Origin: Lachnospiraceae bacterium
GTDB lineage: Bacteria > Bacillota > Clostridia > Lachnospirales > Lachnospiraceae
DNA length: 57,191 bases
NCBI GenBank assembly: GCA_017450105.1
Contig: JAFSXC010000086.1
Span: forward strand, 1 to 57,191
Direction of reading: 5' to 3'
Positions 25,266 to 33,845 of this stretch are shown here, one piece after another. A model generated the notes under the pieces. It was given only the letters and a program-made list of their open reading frames with translations. It made no database searches and was not told the DNA's origin. Position 1 is the first letter of the stretch. Each line of letters begins with the position of its first letter. The position numbers and the translations under genes were made by a program.

Positions 25266-25829
25266 ATGGAAAGGGAATTACGCAGGTATAAGAATCTGCT
25301 GGCCTGTGTCGGAACCGGGGTAATCACCTTCGGAATCTGGAGCGTGATCAAGGCGATCATGACTGTGATCCGTGATAAGGATGATCTGCTCATGCTTTTA
25401 AAATGGTTGCTCGGAGAGCAGTATGCCGAACTTGCAATGATTATATTGGGAATCACGGCCGGCGCAATCATCGCAATTGATCTTGTACTCCGGTTCGGAA
25501 CCGGTATGGCTGCCCGAAGGGACGGCATGGATATAAAAAAAGGAAAGCACAGGGTGTATCTGTTTTTTGCGTTTCTCCTGCTCGTGGGGACCATTCTGTC
25601 CCTGATCTATAATTTCAATGACATGGCAGAGATCGGCGCCCTGAGCAAATACATTACAAACAATGAGCTGATCAGCCCTTATGTCGATATGATCCTGGAG
25701 GTAACGGTACAGACGATCGTTGACGCGACCTCGGCGATCATGATCATCGAAATGATCGTTGCCGGCGTAAAGGTGGGCACATTGGAAAGAAAAATGAAGA
25801 AAGCTGAGGCTATGGAGGGGGCATCATGA
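25266..25829 (+). CDS. small membrane protein of unknown function
   Basis: The 187-residue protein has about four membrane helices (residues 10-30, 55-78, 97-117 and 140-165) with short charged loops and no recognisable enzyme motif. The ATG is chosen because AAGGAGG lies nine bases upstream; a TTG six bases earlier is the alternative. It overlaps the next gene by 4 bp (ATGA), and that gene overlaps a third by 4 bp, so the three form a tight unit: membrane protein, DUF6765-like protein, DUF308-like membrane protein. I do not recognise the family. Confidence 0.75.
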   Translation: MERELRRYKNLLACVGTGVITFGIWSVIKAIMTVIRDKDDLLMLLKWLLGEQYAELAMIILGITAGAIIAIDLVLRFGTGMAARRDGMDIKKGKHRVYLFFAFLLLVGTILSLIYNFNDMAEIGALSKYITNNELISPYVDMILEVTVQTIVDATSAIMIIEMIVAGVKVGTLERKMKKAEAMEGAS

Positions 25830-26983
25830 ATAAAGATTTTCATTATTTCGGGACGTATTCCGCTGCGATCCTGGCGGGACATTCCCACGAAGATGCTCTT
25901 CGGATCGCCAGAAGCGCATTCTTCGTCGATCTTTGCACACAACCGGTCTTAAACAGTGTCGGAGCTCCGATCGAGGCAGCGACGACCATGCTGGCCATGG
26001 AAATGGCGGACGCCAGAAGCGATATCATTTCCCAGCAGGATGTTACCAGAACCTGGGCTTCCTTCCATTTCCTGCCCTATGACCTGTATTCCGAAAGAAA
26101 GGGCTGCGGGAAGAAATACATGCAGAAATACCGCCTGATCTGCAAGCCCAACGGGGACCTTCTGGTGGATACGGTAACGCAGGTCAAGGGAAAAAGTCTG
26201 GAGGCCACGGGCCTGGCCATGCATGTGCTGGCCGATACCTGGGCGCATCAGAACTTCGCAGGAACGCCCTCCCGGGTGATCAACGATACGAACTACCATT
26301 TCTTTGAGATCCTGCCGGATGGGAGCGAGCGGAGAATTTCGCTCCGGCCGAACCCCGCTTCGCCGGATGATCTGATAAAGGGCCTGTTTACGGGCACAAT
26401 GCGGCAGGGAAAGGAAACCTCCGTTATGAACCTCGGCCACGGAAGAGCCGGCCATCTTCCGGATTACAGCTGTATGCGCTACCGCTATCTTCCGGCCTGG
26501 GCGGATTACGAGGAGGTCATTAAGGACAACCCGAGCGATTTCATGCATGCCTATTGCCAGATGATCTATGCGATGAAGTATCTGAAGGGAGAAGGGGGAA
26601 CCTTTGAAAAGGCGACCTACGATACCGAAACCGTGGCTCCGTATAAGGAGAAGATCGAGGCGATCTTTGAAAAGCGCCAGACGGATGACTCCGAGGACTG
26701 GAAGGCCTTCGGGGAAAGCCTTTCCGGGCAGGAGATCCCGGATTTTGATACGCCGGATTATCTGGAGGAATACCATAAGGCTCCGGAGGACAAAAAGGAT
26801 GATACACCGATGGGCCGGTTTATTCTGGCGGCGCTTGCCCAGAAGAGCATGGTCACAAACCGGGTCTATAAATCCGGAAATATCCTTCTCGGAATCTCCG
26901 GTGATTACAAGGATTGGGGTACAAAGGGCATCCGAGCCTATCTTAAGCTGGCGAAGGAAGTCCGGAAGGGAGGCGTAATATGA
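25826..26983 (+). CDS. DUF6765-like protein, possible zinc phospholipase C/nuclease-type fold
   Basis: The 385-residue protein starts NKDFHYFGTYSAAILAG, with an early His-Tyr motif. It has Asp/His clusters spaced as in zinc-dependent phospholipase C and S1/P1-type nucleases: FFVDLCTQP near residue 31, SFHFLPYD near 76, and GLAMHVLADTWAHQNFAG near 130-147. It has no signal peptide, so it would act in the cytoplasm or at the inner membrane face. I associate it with the DUF6765 family from memory; the reaction is unknown. It shares 4-bp overlaps with membrane-protein genes on both sides, which suggests a membrane-related role. Confidence 0.65.
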   Translation: MNKDFHYFGTYSAAILAGHSHEDALRIARSAFFVDLCTQPVLNSVGAPIEAATTMLAMEMADARSDIISQQDVTRTWASFHFLPYDLYSERKGCGKKYMQKYRLICKPNGDLLVDTVTQVKGKSLEATGLAMHVLADTWAHQNFAGTPSRVINDTNYHFFEILPDGSERRISLRPNPASPDDLIKGLFTGTMRQGKETSVMNLGHGRAGHLPDYSCMRYRYLPAWADYEEVIKDNPSDFMHAYCQMIYAMKYLKGEGGTFEKATYDTETVAPYKEKIEAIFEKRQTDDSEDWKAFGESLSGQEIPDFDTPDYLEEYHKAPEDKKDDTPMGRFILAALAQKSMVTNRVYKSGNILLGISGDYKDWGTKGIRAYLKLAKEVRKGGVI

Positions 26984-27513
26984 GCGTCGGAAAACGGATA
27001 GTAAAGATCATAGTCGGAGTTGTGGTTGTCGTTTTGGCCATCCTGATGATCCTGCAGCCGGACTGGGGTTATGTGCTGATCAATGCGGTTCTGGGTATTG
27101 CGCTTCTGGTTTCCGCGATCGGCTCTCTGATCTATTATTTCCGGCTGGCGCGCCATATGGTCGGAGGAAGAAGTACTCTCTTCAGCGGGCTGATCCAACT
27201 GGACCTTGCGGTCTTTACGCTGACGCTGACGGATCTGCCGAAGATCTTTTTGATGATCTATCTGGTATCCGTATTCGGAGTAACCGGAGTTTTGCGCCTG
27301 GCGCGCGGACTCGAGGCAAGATCCAGAAAAGCGCCTGCCTGGTACTGGAGCTTTCTGAGCGGCCTGTTCTATGTGCTTATCGCGTTCCTATGCACGATCT
27401 TTATTTCGAATAATGCGATCATGGTAACGATATTCAGTGTCGGCATGCTTTTTATGGGCGTCGGCAATATCGTAAGCTCGTTCTACCGATCGAAGATCGT
27501 ATATGTCCAATAA
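26980..27513 (+). CDS. DUF308/HdeD-family membrane protein
   Basis: The 177-residue protein has about six short membrane helices and the repeated pattern of the HdeD/DUF308 group (GVVVVVLAILMILQPDWGYVLINAVLGIALLVSAIG without other domains). HdeD in enteric bacteria is linked to acid resistance, but the biochemical role of the family is not known. The gene overlaps the preceding one by 4 bp and ends at a strong bidirectional terminator. A second member of the same family is encoded on the other strand at 28969-29556, on the far side of the patatin gene. Confidence 0.8.
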   Translation: MSVGKRIVKIIVGVVVVVLAILMILQPDWGYVLINAVLGIALLVSAIGSLIYYFRLARHMVGGRSTLFSGLIQLDLAVFTLTLTDLPKIFLMIYLVSVFGVTGVLRLARGLEARSRKAPAWYWSFLSGLFYVLIAFLCTIFISNNAIMVTIFSVGMLFMGVGNIVSSFYRSKIVYVQ

Positions 27514-27522
27514 AACAAAAAG

Positions 27523-27563
27523 AAAAGGGGAAATGCCGGTTCGCAGGCATTTCCCCTTTTTTT
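27523..27563. terminator. bidirectional intrinsic terminator
   Basis: A perfect 15-bp stem (AAAAGGGGAAATGCC paired with GGCATTTCCCCTTTT) around an 8-nt loop has A residues before and T residues after it. It serves the DUF308 gene on the plus strand and the patatin gene on the minus strand. Confidence 0.92.
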
Positions 27564-27572
27564 GCATTTCCT

Positions 27573-28901
27573 TTAGTGGCTGACCGATTCGAGAAACAGC
27601 GCCGCGAGATGTTCCTTCTGCAGAACGGTAACAACGGCGGCAACGTTCTGTACGCTGGCTTCCATCTGAGAGAACAGATAGAGCAGAAGAAGCGTCATAT
27701 ATTTGGGATCTCTTTCCTTCTTCATATTGCTGAGCTTCTTCCGAAGACCTCTGCCGGAGTTCTTTAAGGCATTGACGTCATCACTGTTCAGCTTCGGAAG
27801 GAGCTGGTCATAGCTTGTGATGTTTTCAAAGCCGAACGCCTTCTTCACTTCACGGATGAGCTCGTCCATCGACCAAATCGTTTCATGGCTCAGACCGCAG
27901 ATCTCCGCCGCGATCTCGGCTCCGCGGACGAAGTAATCGGATTTCTGCACCGCATGGCCGCGGGCGAATTTTTCAAGCTCCCGGAAGAGATACCGGGTCT
28001 CGGCGGTCCGCTTTCCCTTCGCCTTTGTGCTGGCATTTACCATGGCCTGACCCTGGGCGCATCTCTCATTAAAGGCTTCGATCATATGCTGATAGGGCTC
28101 CAGGGATTCCTTCTTGAAGCAGTAGACATAGCCGTCATATTTGCCGAAGGTCCGCATGGCATCCCGATAGCCCATCTCGATATTCTTGCGGATCTTTTCC
28201 GGATCAAAGGCAAGGATACCGCCCAGGTCCTCACTGGGTGTAATATAGGTAACATAAGGCCGTCCTGCGAAATCCGGATGCTGAGGCTCCTGATGGAGAT
28301 CCACCGCAATGATCTCGCCGGCGCCCATGCGGATCGCAAAATCGATGGGCAGATTATCGTGGTACATACCGTCGATGAAGTAATCCTTTCCGATCAGATG
28401 CATCGGGAAAACCGGATACACGGACGCGGAGGCTATGATGTAGTCCCTGAGAAGGCCCTGCGGGATCTCGTTCTTCGGCATGCAGAACGGCTTTCTGTCT
28501 CTGTTCCGCACGGTCACACAGCCATAGTCCACAGGTGATTTACGGATCTTTTCTTCGTCAATGTTTTTCTGGATAAAATCGAAGAAGGGGGAATTATCCA
28601 CCGCTCCTGCGAGCATCTTATCCCTCATAAATTCGCCGGGAGAATAAATACTTTTAAAGAAACCTCTCAGGGTCCTGCCGCCCTGATGCGTTTCACTCAT
28701 CAGATCCCCCATTACCATGCCCCGCCACATCGCGTCACAGGCTTCGAAATCACCCGTACACATCAGGGCGCCGTTGATGGAGCCGATGGAGGTGCCGGTT
28801 ACGATCTGATAATCAATGCCAAGCTCACGAATGGCCTGCCACACTCCGACTTCATAGGCACCCTTCGTGCCGCCTCCGCTTAATACGACTGCTCTTTTCA
28901 T
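27573..28901 (-). CDS. patatin-like phospholipase
   Basis: The 442-residue cytoplasmic protein has the patatin core. The oxyanion loop is VLSGGGTKGAYEVGV at residue 7, the nucleophile elbow is GTSIGSING at about 36 (catalytic Ser), and the catalytic Asp is in DGMYHDNLPID at about 176, where the family usually has DGG/DGA. Patatins hydrolyse fatty acids from membrane lipids. The C-terminal 180 residues are helical and without known motif. Its start follows GAAGGAGTGG. It is flanked by two DUF308 membrane proteins and probably forms a unit with the one upstream (28969-29556, same strand). Lipid turnover fits with the GDPD gene nearby. Confidence 0.92.
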   Translation of the reverse strand: MKRAVVLSGGGTKGAYEVGVWQAIRELGIDYQIVTGTSIGSINGALMCTGDFEACDAMWRGMVMGDLMSETHQGGRTLRGFFKSIYSPGEFMRDKMLAGAVDNSPFFDFIQKNIDEEKIRKSPVDYGCVTVRNRDRKPFCMPKNEIPQGLLRDYIIASASVYPVFPMHLIGKDYFIDGMYHDNLPIDFAIRMGAGEIIAVDLHQEPQHPDFAGRPYVTYITPSEDLGGILAFDPEKIRKNIEMGYRDAMRTFGKYDGYVYCFKKESLEPYQHMIEAFNERCAQGQAMVNASTKAKGKRTAETRYLFRELEKFARGHAVQKSDYFVRGAEIAAEICGLSHETIWSMDELIREVKKAFGFENITSYDQLLPKLNSDDVNALKNSGRGLRKKLSNMKKERDPKYMTLLLLYLFSQMEASVQNVAAVVTVLQKEHLAALFLESVSH

Positions 28902-28968
28902 AGGTTATCCACTCCTTCTGATTATCTTCTATTAAAATCCATGCAAAGCTCATAAAACAAACAGAGAG

Positions 28969-29556
28969 CTATGCCTCCTTTGTCAGCGCATCCGATGAGA
29001 AGGATGCCACAACGAGTCTGGCCCCGGATACAAACATGGCGATCACAAGGAGCAGCTCGCTTAAGCTTACGATTAAAAGCGGGCAGAGCAGACAGAGCAG
29101 CCCCGCGACTACCATGGCGATTCCGAGTATCAGAGACTGCATCGAGCCCGGCGCCTGGATCCCCAGATCCGCCGTGGTCATGGCCTTACGGTACATAATG
29201 GCACCGATAACCTCCAGAACGCCGGCCGACATCAGCCAGACGGCAAGAATAATCAGGACGATCTGAAGCGCGATTCCGCCGATGGTTTTCCCGAGCAGAA
29301 GACCGAGACCCGCGCCGATCGAGGAAAGGGCAATGGCTAAAGACCATCCGCTGCCGGTACCGGTTTTTCTGCGGCCAAGCCAGGTAATAAGCGTTCCCGC
29401 ACCATAGATCATTATGCACAGGCTGACCAGAAGCAGCAGCATTTCGGGATACACAAGAGCCAGAACTCCCAGAACGACCAAAACGAGTCCCAGGAGAAGC
29501 TGCACGATCTTTTTCGCTGTCTCTTTGGGCGTTCGCCCCTTCGATTTTTGTTTCAT
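28969..29556 (-). CDS. DUF308/HdeD-family membrane protein
   Basis: The 195-residue protein has about six hydrophobic helices with the DUF308 repeat pattern (GLVLVVLGVLALVYPEM near residue 19, and a second copy at about 125-150) after a short basic N-terminus. I start it at the ATG preceded by GGAGGT rather than at an earlier in-frame ATG. It lies upstream of the patatin gene on the same strand and divergent from the glutathione peroxidase genes. It is related to the protein at 26980-27513. Function is unknown; stress-related membrane roles are suggested for the family. Confidence 0.82.
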   Translation of the reverse strand: MKQKSKGRTPKETAKKIVQLLLGLVLVVLGVLALVYPEMLLLLVSLCIMIYGAGTLITWLGRRKTGTGSGWSLAIALSSIGAGLGLLLGKTIGGIALQIVLIILAVWLMSAGVLEVIGAIMYRKAMTTADLGIQAPGSMQSLILGIAMVVAGLLCLLCPLLIVSLSELLLVIAMFVSGARLVVASFSSDALTKEA

Positions 29557-29700
29557 TCCTATACCTCCTGCGGCAAAATTTTCGCCGGAAACGGTTTTGG
29601 ATCCTTTCGGGAACCGTTCTTTCGGCTTTTTGTACTGATGGCAGTATACCATACTTTACGGGCCTTTTTCTTAATAGATTCGAAAAAAATGAAAAAGGTG

Positions 29701-29729
29701 TTGACAAAATACATTTTACACAATATAAT
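29701..29729 (+). promoter_or_regulatory. consensus sigma-70-type promoter for the glutathione peroxidase genes
   Basis: TTGACA and TATAAT are both perfect, 17 bp apart, 67 bp upstream of the first peroxidase ATG. This is the strongest promoter match in the window and implies high basal expression. Confidence 0.9.
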
Positions 29730-29796
29730 ATGGTCAAACATAAGTAAAGAACACAGAACAGAGAAATAAATCAAACCAAAAAGGAGGAACGAAAAA

Positions 29797-30336
29797 ATGA
29801 TCTATGATTATGAAGTAACCACAGGCAAGGGAGAAGCCTTAAAGCTTTCCGACTATAAGGGAAAGGTGATGCTGATCGTGAATACGGCGACGGGCTGCGG
29901 CTTTACGCCCCAGTATGCGCCGATCGAGCAGTTGTATAAGGACTACCATGAAAAGGGTCTGGAGATCCTGGATATCCCGTGCAACCAGTTCGGTGCGCAG
30001 GCTCCGGGAACGGACGATGAGATCCATGAATTCTGTACTCTCCATTATAATACGACCTTCCCCCAGATGAAGAAGTCGGATGTGAACGGAGAGAACGAGC
30101 TTCCGCTGTATACCTATCTGAAATCGGAAAAGGGCTTTGAGGGCTTTGACGAGCATGAGCTTAAGGGTGTGCTCGAGGGAATGTTCTCGGCAGCGGATCC
30201 GGACTGGGCGAGCAAGCCGGACATTAAGTGGAACTTTACCAAATTCGTCATTGACCGTGAAGGAAATGTGGTCGCGAGATTCGAGCCCACTGCGGATATG
30301 AGCAGGGTCGAGGATTGTATTAAGAGCTTACTGTAA
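29797..30336 (+). CDS. glutathione peroxidase family protein (thiol peroxidase type)
   Basis: The 179-residue protein has the GPx fold motifs: VNTATGCGFTPQY with the peroxidatic Cys in place of selenocysteine, DIPCNQFGAQ with the conserved Gln, and IKWNFTKFVIDREG with the catalytic Trp-Asn. Bacterial Cys-type members usually reduce peroxides with thioredoxin rather than glutathione. It carries about 20 extra residues (KGFEGFDEHELKG region) before the WNF motif compared with its neighbour. AAAGGAGGAACG precedes the ATG, and a consensus promoter lies upstream. A second paralogue follows 23 bp later. Confidence 0.95.
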   Translation: MIYDYEVTTGKGEALKLSDYKGKVMLIVNTATGCGFTPQYAPIEQLYKDYHEKGLEILDIPCNQFGAQAPGTDDEIHEFCTLHYNTTFPQMKKSDVNGENELPLYTYLKSEKGFEGFDEHELKGVLEGMFSAADPDWASKPDIKWNFTKFVIDREGNVVARFEPTADMSRVEDCIKSLL

Positions 30337-30359
30337 GAGGAAATCGGAGGTGTGGAGCA

Positions 30360-30836
30360 ATGAGTGTATATGATTTTACCGTGAAGAACAACAAGGGAAA
30401 AGAGGTTTCCTTATCGGAATATAAGGGAAAGGTCCTCCTGATCGTAAATACAGCGACGAAATGCGGCCTTACGCCCCAGTATGAGGGGCTCGAGGCCCTG
30501 TATGAGAAGTATCATGAACAGGGCTTCGAGATCCTGGATTTCCCCTGCAACCAGTTCGCGTTCCAGGCGCCCGGAAGCGCGGAAAAGATCGACAGCTTCT
30601 GCACGCTCCGCTATAATACGAAGTTCCCGCGCTTTGAAAAGATCAAGGTCAACGGCAGGGACACGGCGCCTCTGTACGTCTATATGAAGGAACAGAAGCC
30701 CGGCCGAATCGAATGGAACTTCGCGAAGTTTCTGATCGATCGGGAGGGCAATGTGGTAAACCGCTTTGCCCCGACCGAAAAACCGGAGAAGCTTACCTCG
30801 AGCATCGAGCAGGAGCTGGCGCGCCAGGCGGGCTGA
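30360..30836 (+). CDS. glutathione peroxidase family protein, tandem paralogue
   Basis: The 158-residue cytoplasmic protein repeats the motifs of the upstream gene: NTATKCGLTPQY with peroxidatic Cys, DFPCNQFAFQ, and IEWNFAKFLIDREG. It is the standard short length. The two proteins are clearly homologous, so a tandem duplication with divergence is likely, and they share the promoter at 29701. The different residue after NTAT (Gly versus Lys) and the missing insertion suggest different peroxide or reductant preferences. AATCGGAGGTG precedes the ATG. It converges with the DUF362 gene with only 6 bp between stop codons. Confidence 0.94.
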   Translation: MSVYDFTVKNNKGKEVSLSEYKGKVLLIVNTATKCGLTPQYEGLEALYEKYHEQGFEILDFPCNQFAFQAPGSAEKIDSFCTLRYNTKFPRFEKIKVNGRDTAPLYVYMKEQKPGRIEWNFAKFLIDREGNVVNRFAPTEKPEKLTSSIEQELARQAG

Positions 30837-30842
30837 AGCCGC

Positions 30843-31967
30843 TTATTTCATCGTAACCAGCTCATAGCTTCTGGTACCCAGACCGATCTTTTCCCCGTGG
30901 ATCAGCGTCTCCTCCCACCTTACGTTGGGATTCGAATCCAGCCAGTGGTCGTGGTGGAAATTCCACCCCGGCCGGGCCAGATTATCGGAAAGCTGGCTGT
31001 TCGGGACGGGCGTCTGCTTCTGGCAGGCGTCCGCGCAGGCCTGATCCAGGGCGATCGGATCGAAGGAGGCGAACATACCGATATCCGGCAGGATCGGCAC
31101 ATCGTTTTCGCCATGGCAGTCGCAGTTGGGGGATACATCCACAACCAGACTGATGTGGAAATGGGGTCTTCCCTTCAGAACAGCAAGCGCATATTCTGCC
31201 ATCTTGCAGCACATGACCTCTGTCGCGTTATCGTTATCGTTCCGGATCGCGTCGAAGGAGCAGGCTCCGATGCATCTTCCGCAGCCCTTGCATTTTTCCT
31301 TGTCGATCACGGCCTTCCCTGTTTCGTAGCTGATCGCGTCGGACCCGCATTCCCGGATGCATCTCCGACAGCCCCGGCAGCGCTCCGGGATTACATGAGG
31401 CTTTCCCTCATTATGCTGCTGCATTTTTCCGGCCCGGCTTCCGCAGCCCATGCCGATGTTCTTAATCGCCCCTCCGAAGCCGGTCATTTCATGTCCCTTG
31501 AAGTGGGTGAGACTGATGAACACATCCGCGTCCATAACGGCGCGTCCGATCAGGGCTTCCTTTATATATTCCCCCTCCGCAACAGGAACCGCTATATCAT
31601 CCGTACCCTTGAGCCCGTCTCCGATAATGATCTGACAGCCTGTGGTTACGGTATTAAATCCGTTCAGATTTGCGCAATCCATATGCTCCAGCGCATTCCT
31701 CCGGCTCCCGGGATAAAGGGTATTGCAATCGGTCAGAAACGGGAAACCGCCCTTTTCCTTTACTACATCGGCCACGGCCTTTGCATAGTTCGGACGGAGA
31801 AAGGCCAGATTGCCGAGCTCCCCGAAATGCATCTTGATCGCGGTAAACTTTCCTTCCAGATCCAGCGCCTCGATTCCGGCGAACCGGATCAGCTTTGCCA
31901 GCTTATCCGGCATGTTGATCCCGTTGACGGCACGGAAATCCGTAAAATAAACCTTTGCTTTTTCCAT
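30843..31967 (-). CDS. DUF362 protein with two 4Fe-4S clusters
   Basis: The 374-residue protein has an N-terminal DUF362 domain (VYFTDFRAVNGINMPDKL, FTAIKMHFGELGN, FISLTHFKGHEMTGFGGAIKNIGMGCGSR). It is interrupted at about 191-245 by two ferredoxin-type cluster motifs, CRGCRRCIRECG and CKGCGRCIGAC. A late motif, CDCHGENDVPILPDIGMFAS, completes the family. The protein is probably a soluble electron-transfer or redox enzyme; its reaction is unknown. AGGGAGGTC precedes the ATG on the minus strand. A perfect 12-bp palindrome lies about 32 bp upstream of the start. It is transcribed away from a well-formed plus-strand promoter at 32054. Confidence 0.9.
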   Translation of the reverse strand: MEKAKVYFTDFRAVNGINMPDKLAKLIRFAGIEALDLEGKFTAIKMHFGELGNLAFLRPNYAKAVADVVKEKGGFPFLTDCNTLYPGSRRNALEHMDCANLNGFNTVTTGCQIIIGDGLKGTDDIAVPVAEGEYIKEALIGRAVMDADVFISLTHFKGHEMTGFGGAIKNIGMGCGSRAGKMQQHNEGKPHVIPERCRGCRRCIRECGSDAISYETGKAVIDKEKCKGCGRCIGACSFDAIRNDNDNATEVMCCKMAEYALAVLKGRPHFHISLVVDVSPNCDCHGENDVPILPDIGMFASFDPIALDQACADACQKQTPVPNSQLSDNLARPGWNFHHDHWLDSNPNVRWEETLIHGEKIGLGTRSYELVTMK

Positions 31968-31998
31968 TTTTGACCTCCCTTATTATTTCTAATAGTAT

Positions 31999-32010
31999 AA
32001 AGTATACTTT
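31999..32010. promoter_or_regulatory. 12-bp palindrome, possible operator
   Basis: AAAGTATACTTT is a perfect palindrome within TATA-rich DNA in the promoter region of the DUF362 gene. It may be a repressor site or just AT-rich -10-like sequence. No regulator gene is adjacent. Confidence 0.35.
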
Positions 32011-32053
32011 AACAGTACAAAACCCTGCGCGTCAAACGAATTTGAACCATTTC

Positions 32054-32082
32054 TTGACATAAAATAGGGGATATGTTAAAAT
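32054..32082 (+). promoter_or_regulatory. promoter of the small membrane protein gene
   Basis: TTGACA, 17 bp, then TAAAAT with TGT before it (extended -10) lies 63 bp upstream of the ATG at 32145. Confidence 0.85.
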
Positions 32083-32144
32083 CACGCATGTTTGACAAGG
32101 GTGTAACTAAAAAATAGTAAGCGTGGAAAAAGGAGGATTAAAAA

Positions 32145-32816
32145 ATGCAATTTCCAAGTGCTGCAAATGGTTCTAAAAAGATCTTTACGGGTGAGCTTTT
32201 AAGCCTGATCGTTGCTATCTGCGCTGGACTTTCGGCTGTTTTAGCTATTTTCGGTATCGCGGGTGCTGCAGCGGTTGCCCTGGAGGAGGGTGCTATTTCC
32301 GGTGCTGCGATCGGTGGTATGGCTGCGGCTGGAGCTCTCGGCCTCGTATCCGGTATTCTTGCCATCATCGCTACGATCCTGACGATCGTAGGTACCGTAC
32401 AGTGCGCCAAGGACGAGAATTCCTTCAAGGCTGCCCTGATCGCTCTTCTTGTGAGCCTGGTATTCAGCATTATTGCAGGCTTCTTCAGCAGCAATACTGT
32501 GCTTGCAGGTGTAGCTGACGTTATAAACAAGGTGGCATCCATCTTCATTAACGTTATGATCATTAACGGCTTCTGCGTATTAGCTGACAAGCTGAACAAC
32601 GCTGAGGTCAGACAGAAAGGAAACTCCATTCTCAAGTTCATCATCATCCTGCTGATCCTTCAGATCATTCTTTCCGTTATCACCAGGTTCCTTCCGAACG
32701 TTGTCGGTGTAACGATTGCCGGTGTACTCGGTGTAGTGATCCTGATCCTGTCCATCATTCAGTACTTCCTGTTCCTTTCCTTCCTTGGGAAGGCCAGAAA
32801 TATGCTGAATTCGTAA
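32145..32816 (+). CDS. small Ala/Gly/Ile-rich membrane protein, unknown function
   Basis: The 223-residue protein is mostly hydrophobic, with about five or six membrane helices (residues 17-38, 44-90, 98-118, 128-148, 164-184 and 188-215) and a short hydrophilic loop CAKDENSFK near 88. I recognise no domain. It is a single-gene unit: a near-consensus extended -10 promoter is 63 bp upstream, AAGGAGG precedes the ATG, and an intrinsic terminator follows 29 bp after the stop. This arrangement suggests a highly and independently expressed protein. Confidence 0.8.
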   Translation: MQFPSAANGSKKIFTGELLSLIVAICAGLSAVLAIFGIAGAAAVALEEGAISGAAIGGMAAAGALGLVSGILAIIATILTIVGTVQCAKDENSFKAALIALLVSLVFSIIAGFFSSNTVLAGVADVINKVASIFINVMIINGFCVLADKLNNAEVRQKGNSILKFIIILLILQIILSVITRFLPNVVGVTIAGVLGVVILILSIIQYFLFLSFLGKARNMLNS

Positions 32817-32844
32817 AAAACAAAAAAAGACACACCCTTAGAAG

Positions 32845-32873
32845 GCGTCCGGAGCAATCCGGACGCTTTTTTT
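32845..32873 (+). terminator. intrinsic terminator
   Basis: GCGTCCGGA, GCAA tetraloop, TCCGGACGC, then seven T residues. It ends the transcript of the small membrane protein; the next promoter begins within its T-run. Confidence 0.93.
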
Positions 32874-32874
32874 C

Positions 32875-32903
32875 TTGCCAACCTCCTGTACCCGTGGTAT
32901 GAT
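32875..32903 (+). promoter_or_regulatory. promoter of the paralogous secreted-protein pair, with long leader
   Basis: TTGCCA, 17 bp, TATGAT with TGG extension. It starts right after the preceding terminator. The coding start is at 33064, so the leader would be about 150 nt; it contains a TTCGGGA/TCCCGAA hairpin near 32912-32935 and a smaller GGCT/AGCC hairpin. Confidence 0.7.
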
Positions 32904-33063
32904 GTTCACATCTTTCGGGAGCGTCCATCCCGAAGATATCTGTCGGCTGTTCAGCCAAAGCTTCCAAAAGGACAGAAATGCAAATTTCGAAAGGAAAGGG
33001 GGGAGTCTGCGAAAAAATAGTTCTTTTGCCGTTTTTTTGTATTCAGAAAAAGGAGGTTTGAAC

Positions 33064-33831
33064 ATGAAAGAAAAAACAAAACGACGGGCGGCCCTTGCGG
33101 TAACGCTTTTTGCGCTCATGCTGGGGGCCGGGCTCCTGCCGGAGGGGGTCAGCGCAGAGGAGGCGGTCCTTGCGCCGGAAAGCGTAACCTTTATGGAGCC
33201 TCAGACGAATTACGCCGCCTCTTCAGGATATTTCCGGGTGGAGAACGTAACCCCCTATACCTATGTGGATGCGGACGGTATTGTATCCTCCGATCCGGAG
33301 GTGGTGGAGGTAAACCGGGTCGAAACCGTATTCAAAAGAGACGGAGGCGTAAGCTTCAGCGATATCTTCCTTGATATCCGGGGCGCAGGGACGGCCGAGG
33401 TTTCCTACCGGGCCGGAGGACTGACCTTTCAGACGCGTGTGATCGTGAAGGAATATGAAAATCCGATAAAATACCTTTCGATGACGAATGTGAACGGGGG
33501 AAATGATTTTTCGCTGTTCGAAGTGTCCAAAGCCTTCCCTCCGGGAGCCCTGGTGCTTGGCGATACGACGAAGAGACCCGAGCTGAAGCTGGAGGCAGCG
33601 AACGGCTGGGCAGTCCGAAGCGTCTATCTGAACTGCAGTGGGCAGGGAAGCCAGCCGTTGTCCGAAAGCTACATTCTGAAGGAAAACGGGCCCGATGTCA
33701 GCACAAGGAGCTTCCGCTTTACCCGCGTCAACAAGGTGACGGATCCTGCTGCCCCAAGCGCCAGCCTTTCGATCGGCCTGAACGATGAGCTTACGGGGCA
33801 GACGGTTACTGTCAGCTATGAGATTTACTGA
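33064..33831 (+). CDS. secreted protein of unknown function, first of a paralogous pair
   Basis: The 255-residue product has a signal peptide (MKEKTKRRAALAVTLFALML to about residue 35, cut near SAEE). The mature part is probably all-beta: repeated strands (TAEVSYRAGGLTFQTRVIVKE near 115), then YLSMTNVNGGNDFS near 140. This resembles Ig-like or bacterial surface beta-sandwich domains, but I recognise no family. The gene 14 bp downstream encodes a protein with the same layout (signal peptide, f/vsYr segment followed by Lys-x-Leu-Ser-x-x-Asn-Val-x-Gly-Gly), so they are paralogues. AAAAGGAGG precedes the ATG. No wall anchor is visible. Confidence 0.8.
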   Translation: MKEKTKRRAALAVTLFALMLGAGLLPEGVSAEEAVLAPESVTFMEPQTNYAASSGYFRVENVTPYTYVDADGIVSSDPEVVEVNRVETVFKRDGGVSFSDIFLDIRGAGTAEVSYRAGGLTFQTRVIVKEYENPIKYLSMTNVNGGNDFSLFEVSKAFPPGALVLGDTTKRPELKLEAANGWAVRSVYLNCSGQGSQPLSESYILKENGPDVSTRSFRFTRVNKVTDPAAPSASLSIGLNDELTGQTVTVSYEIY

Positions 33832-33845
33832 AAAAGGAGGAAAAA

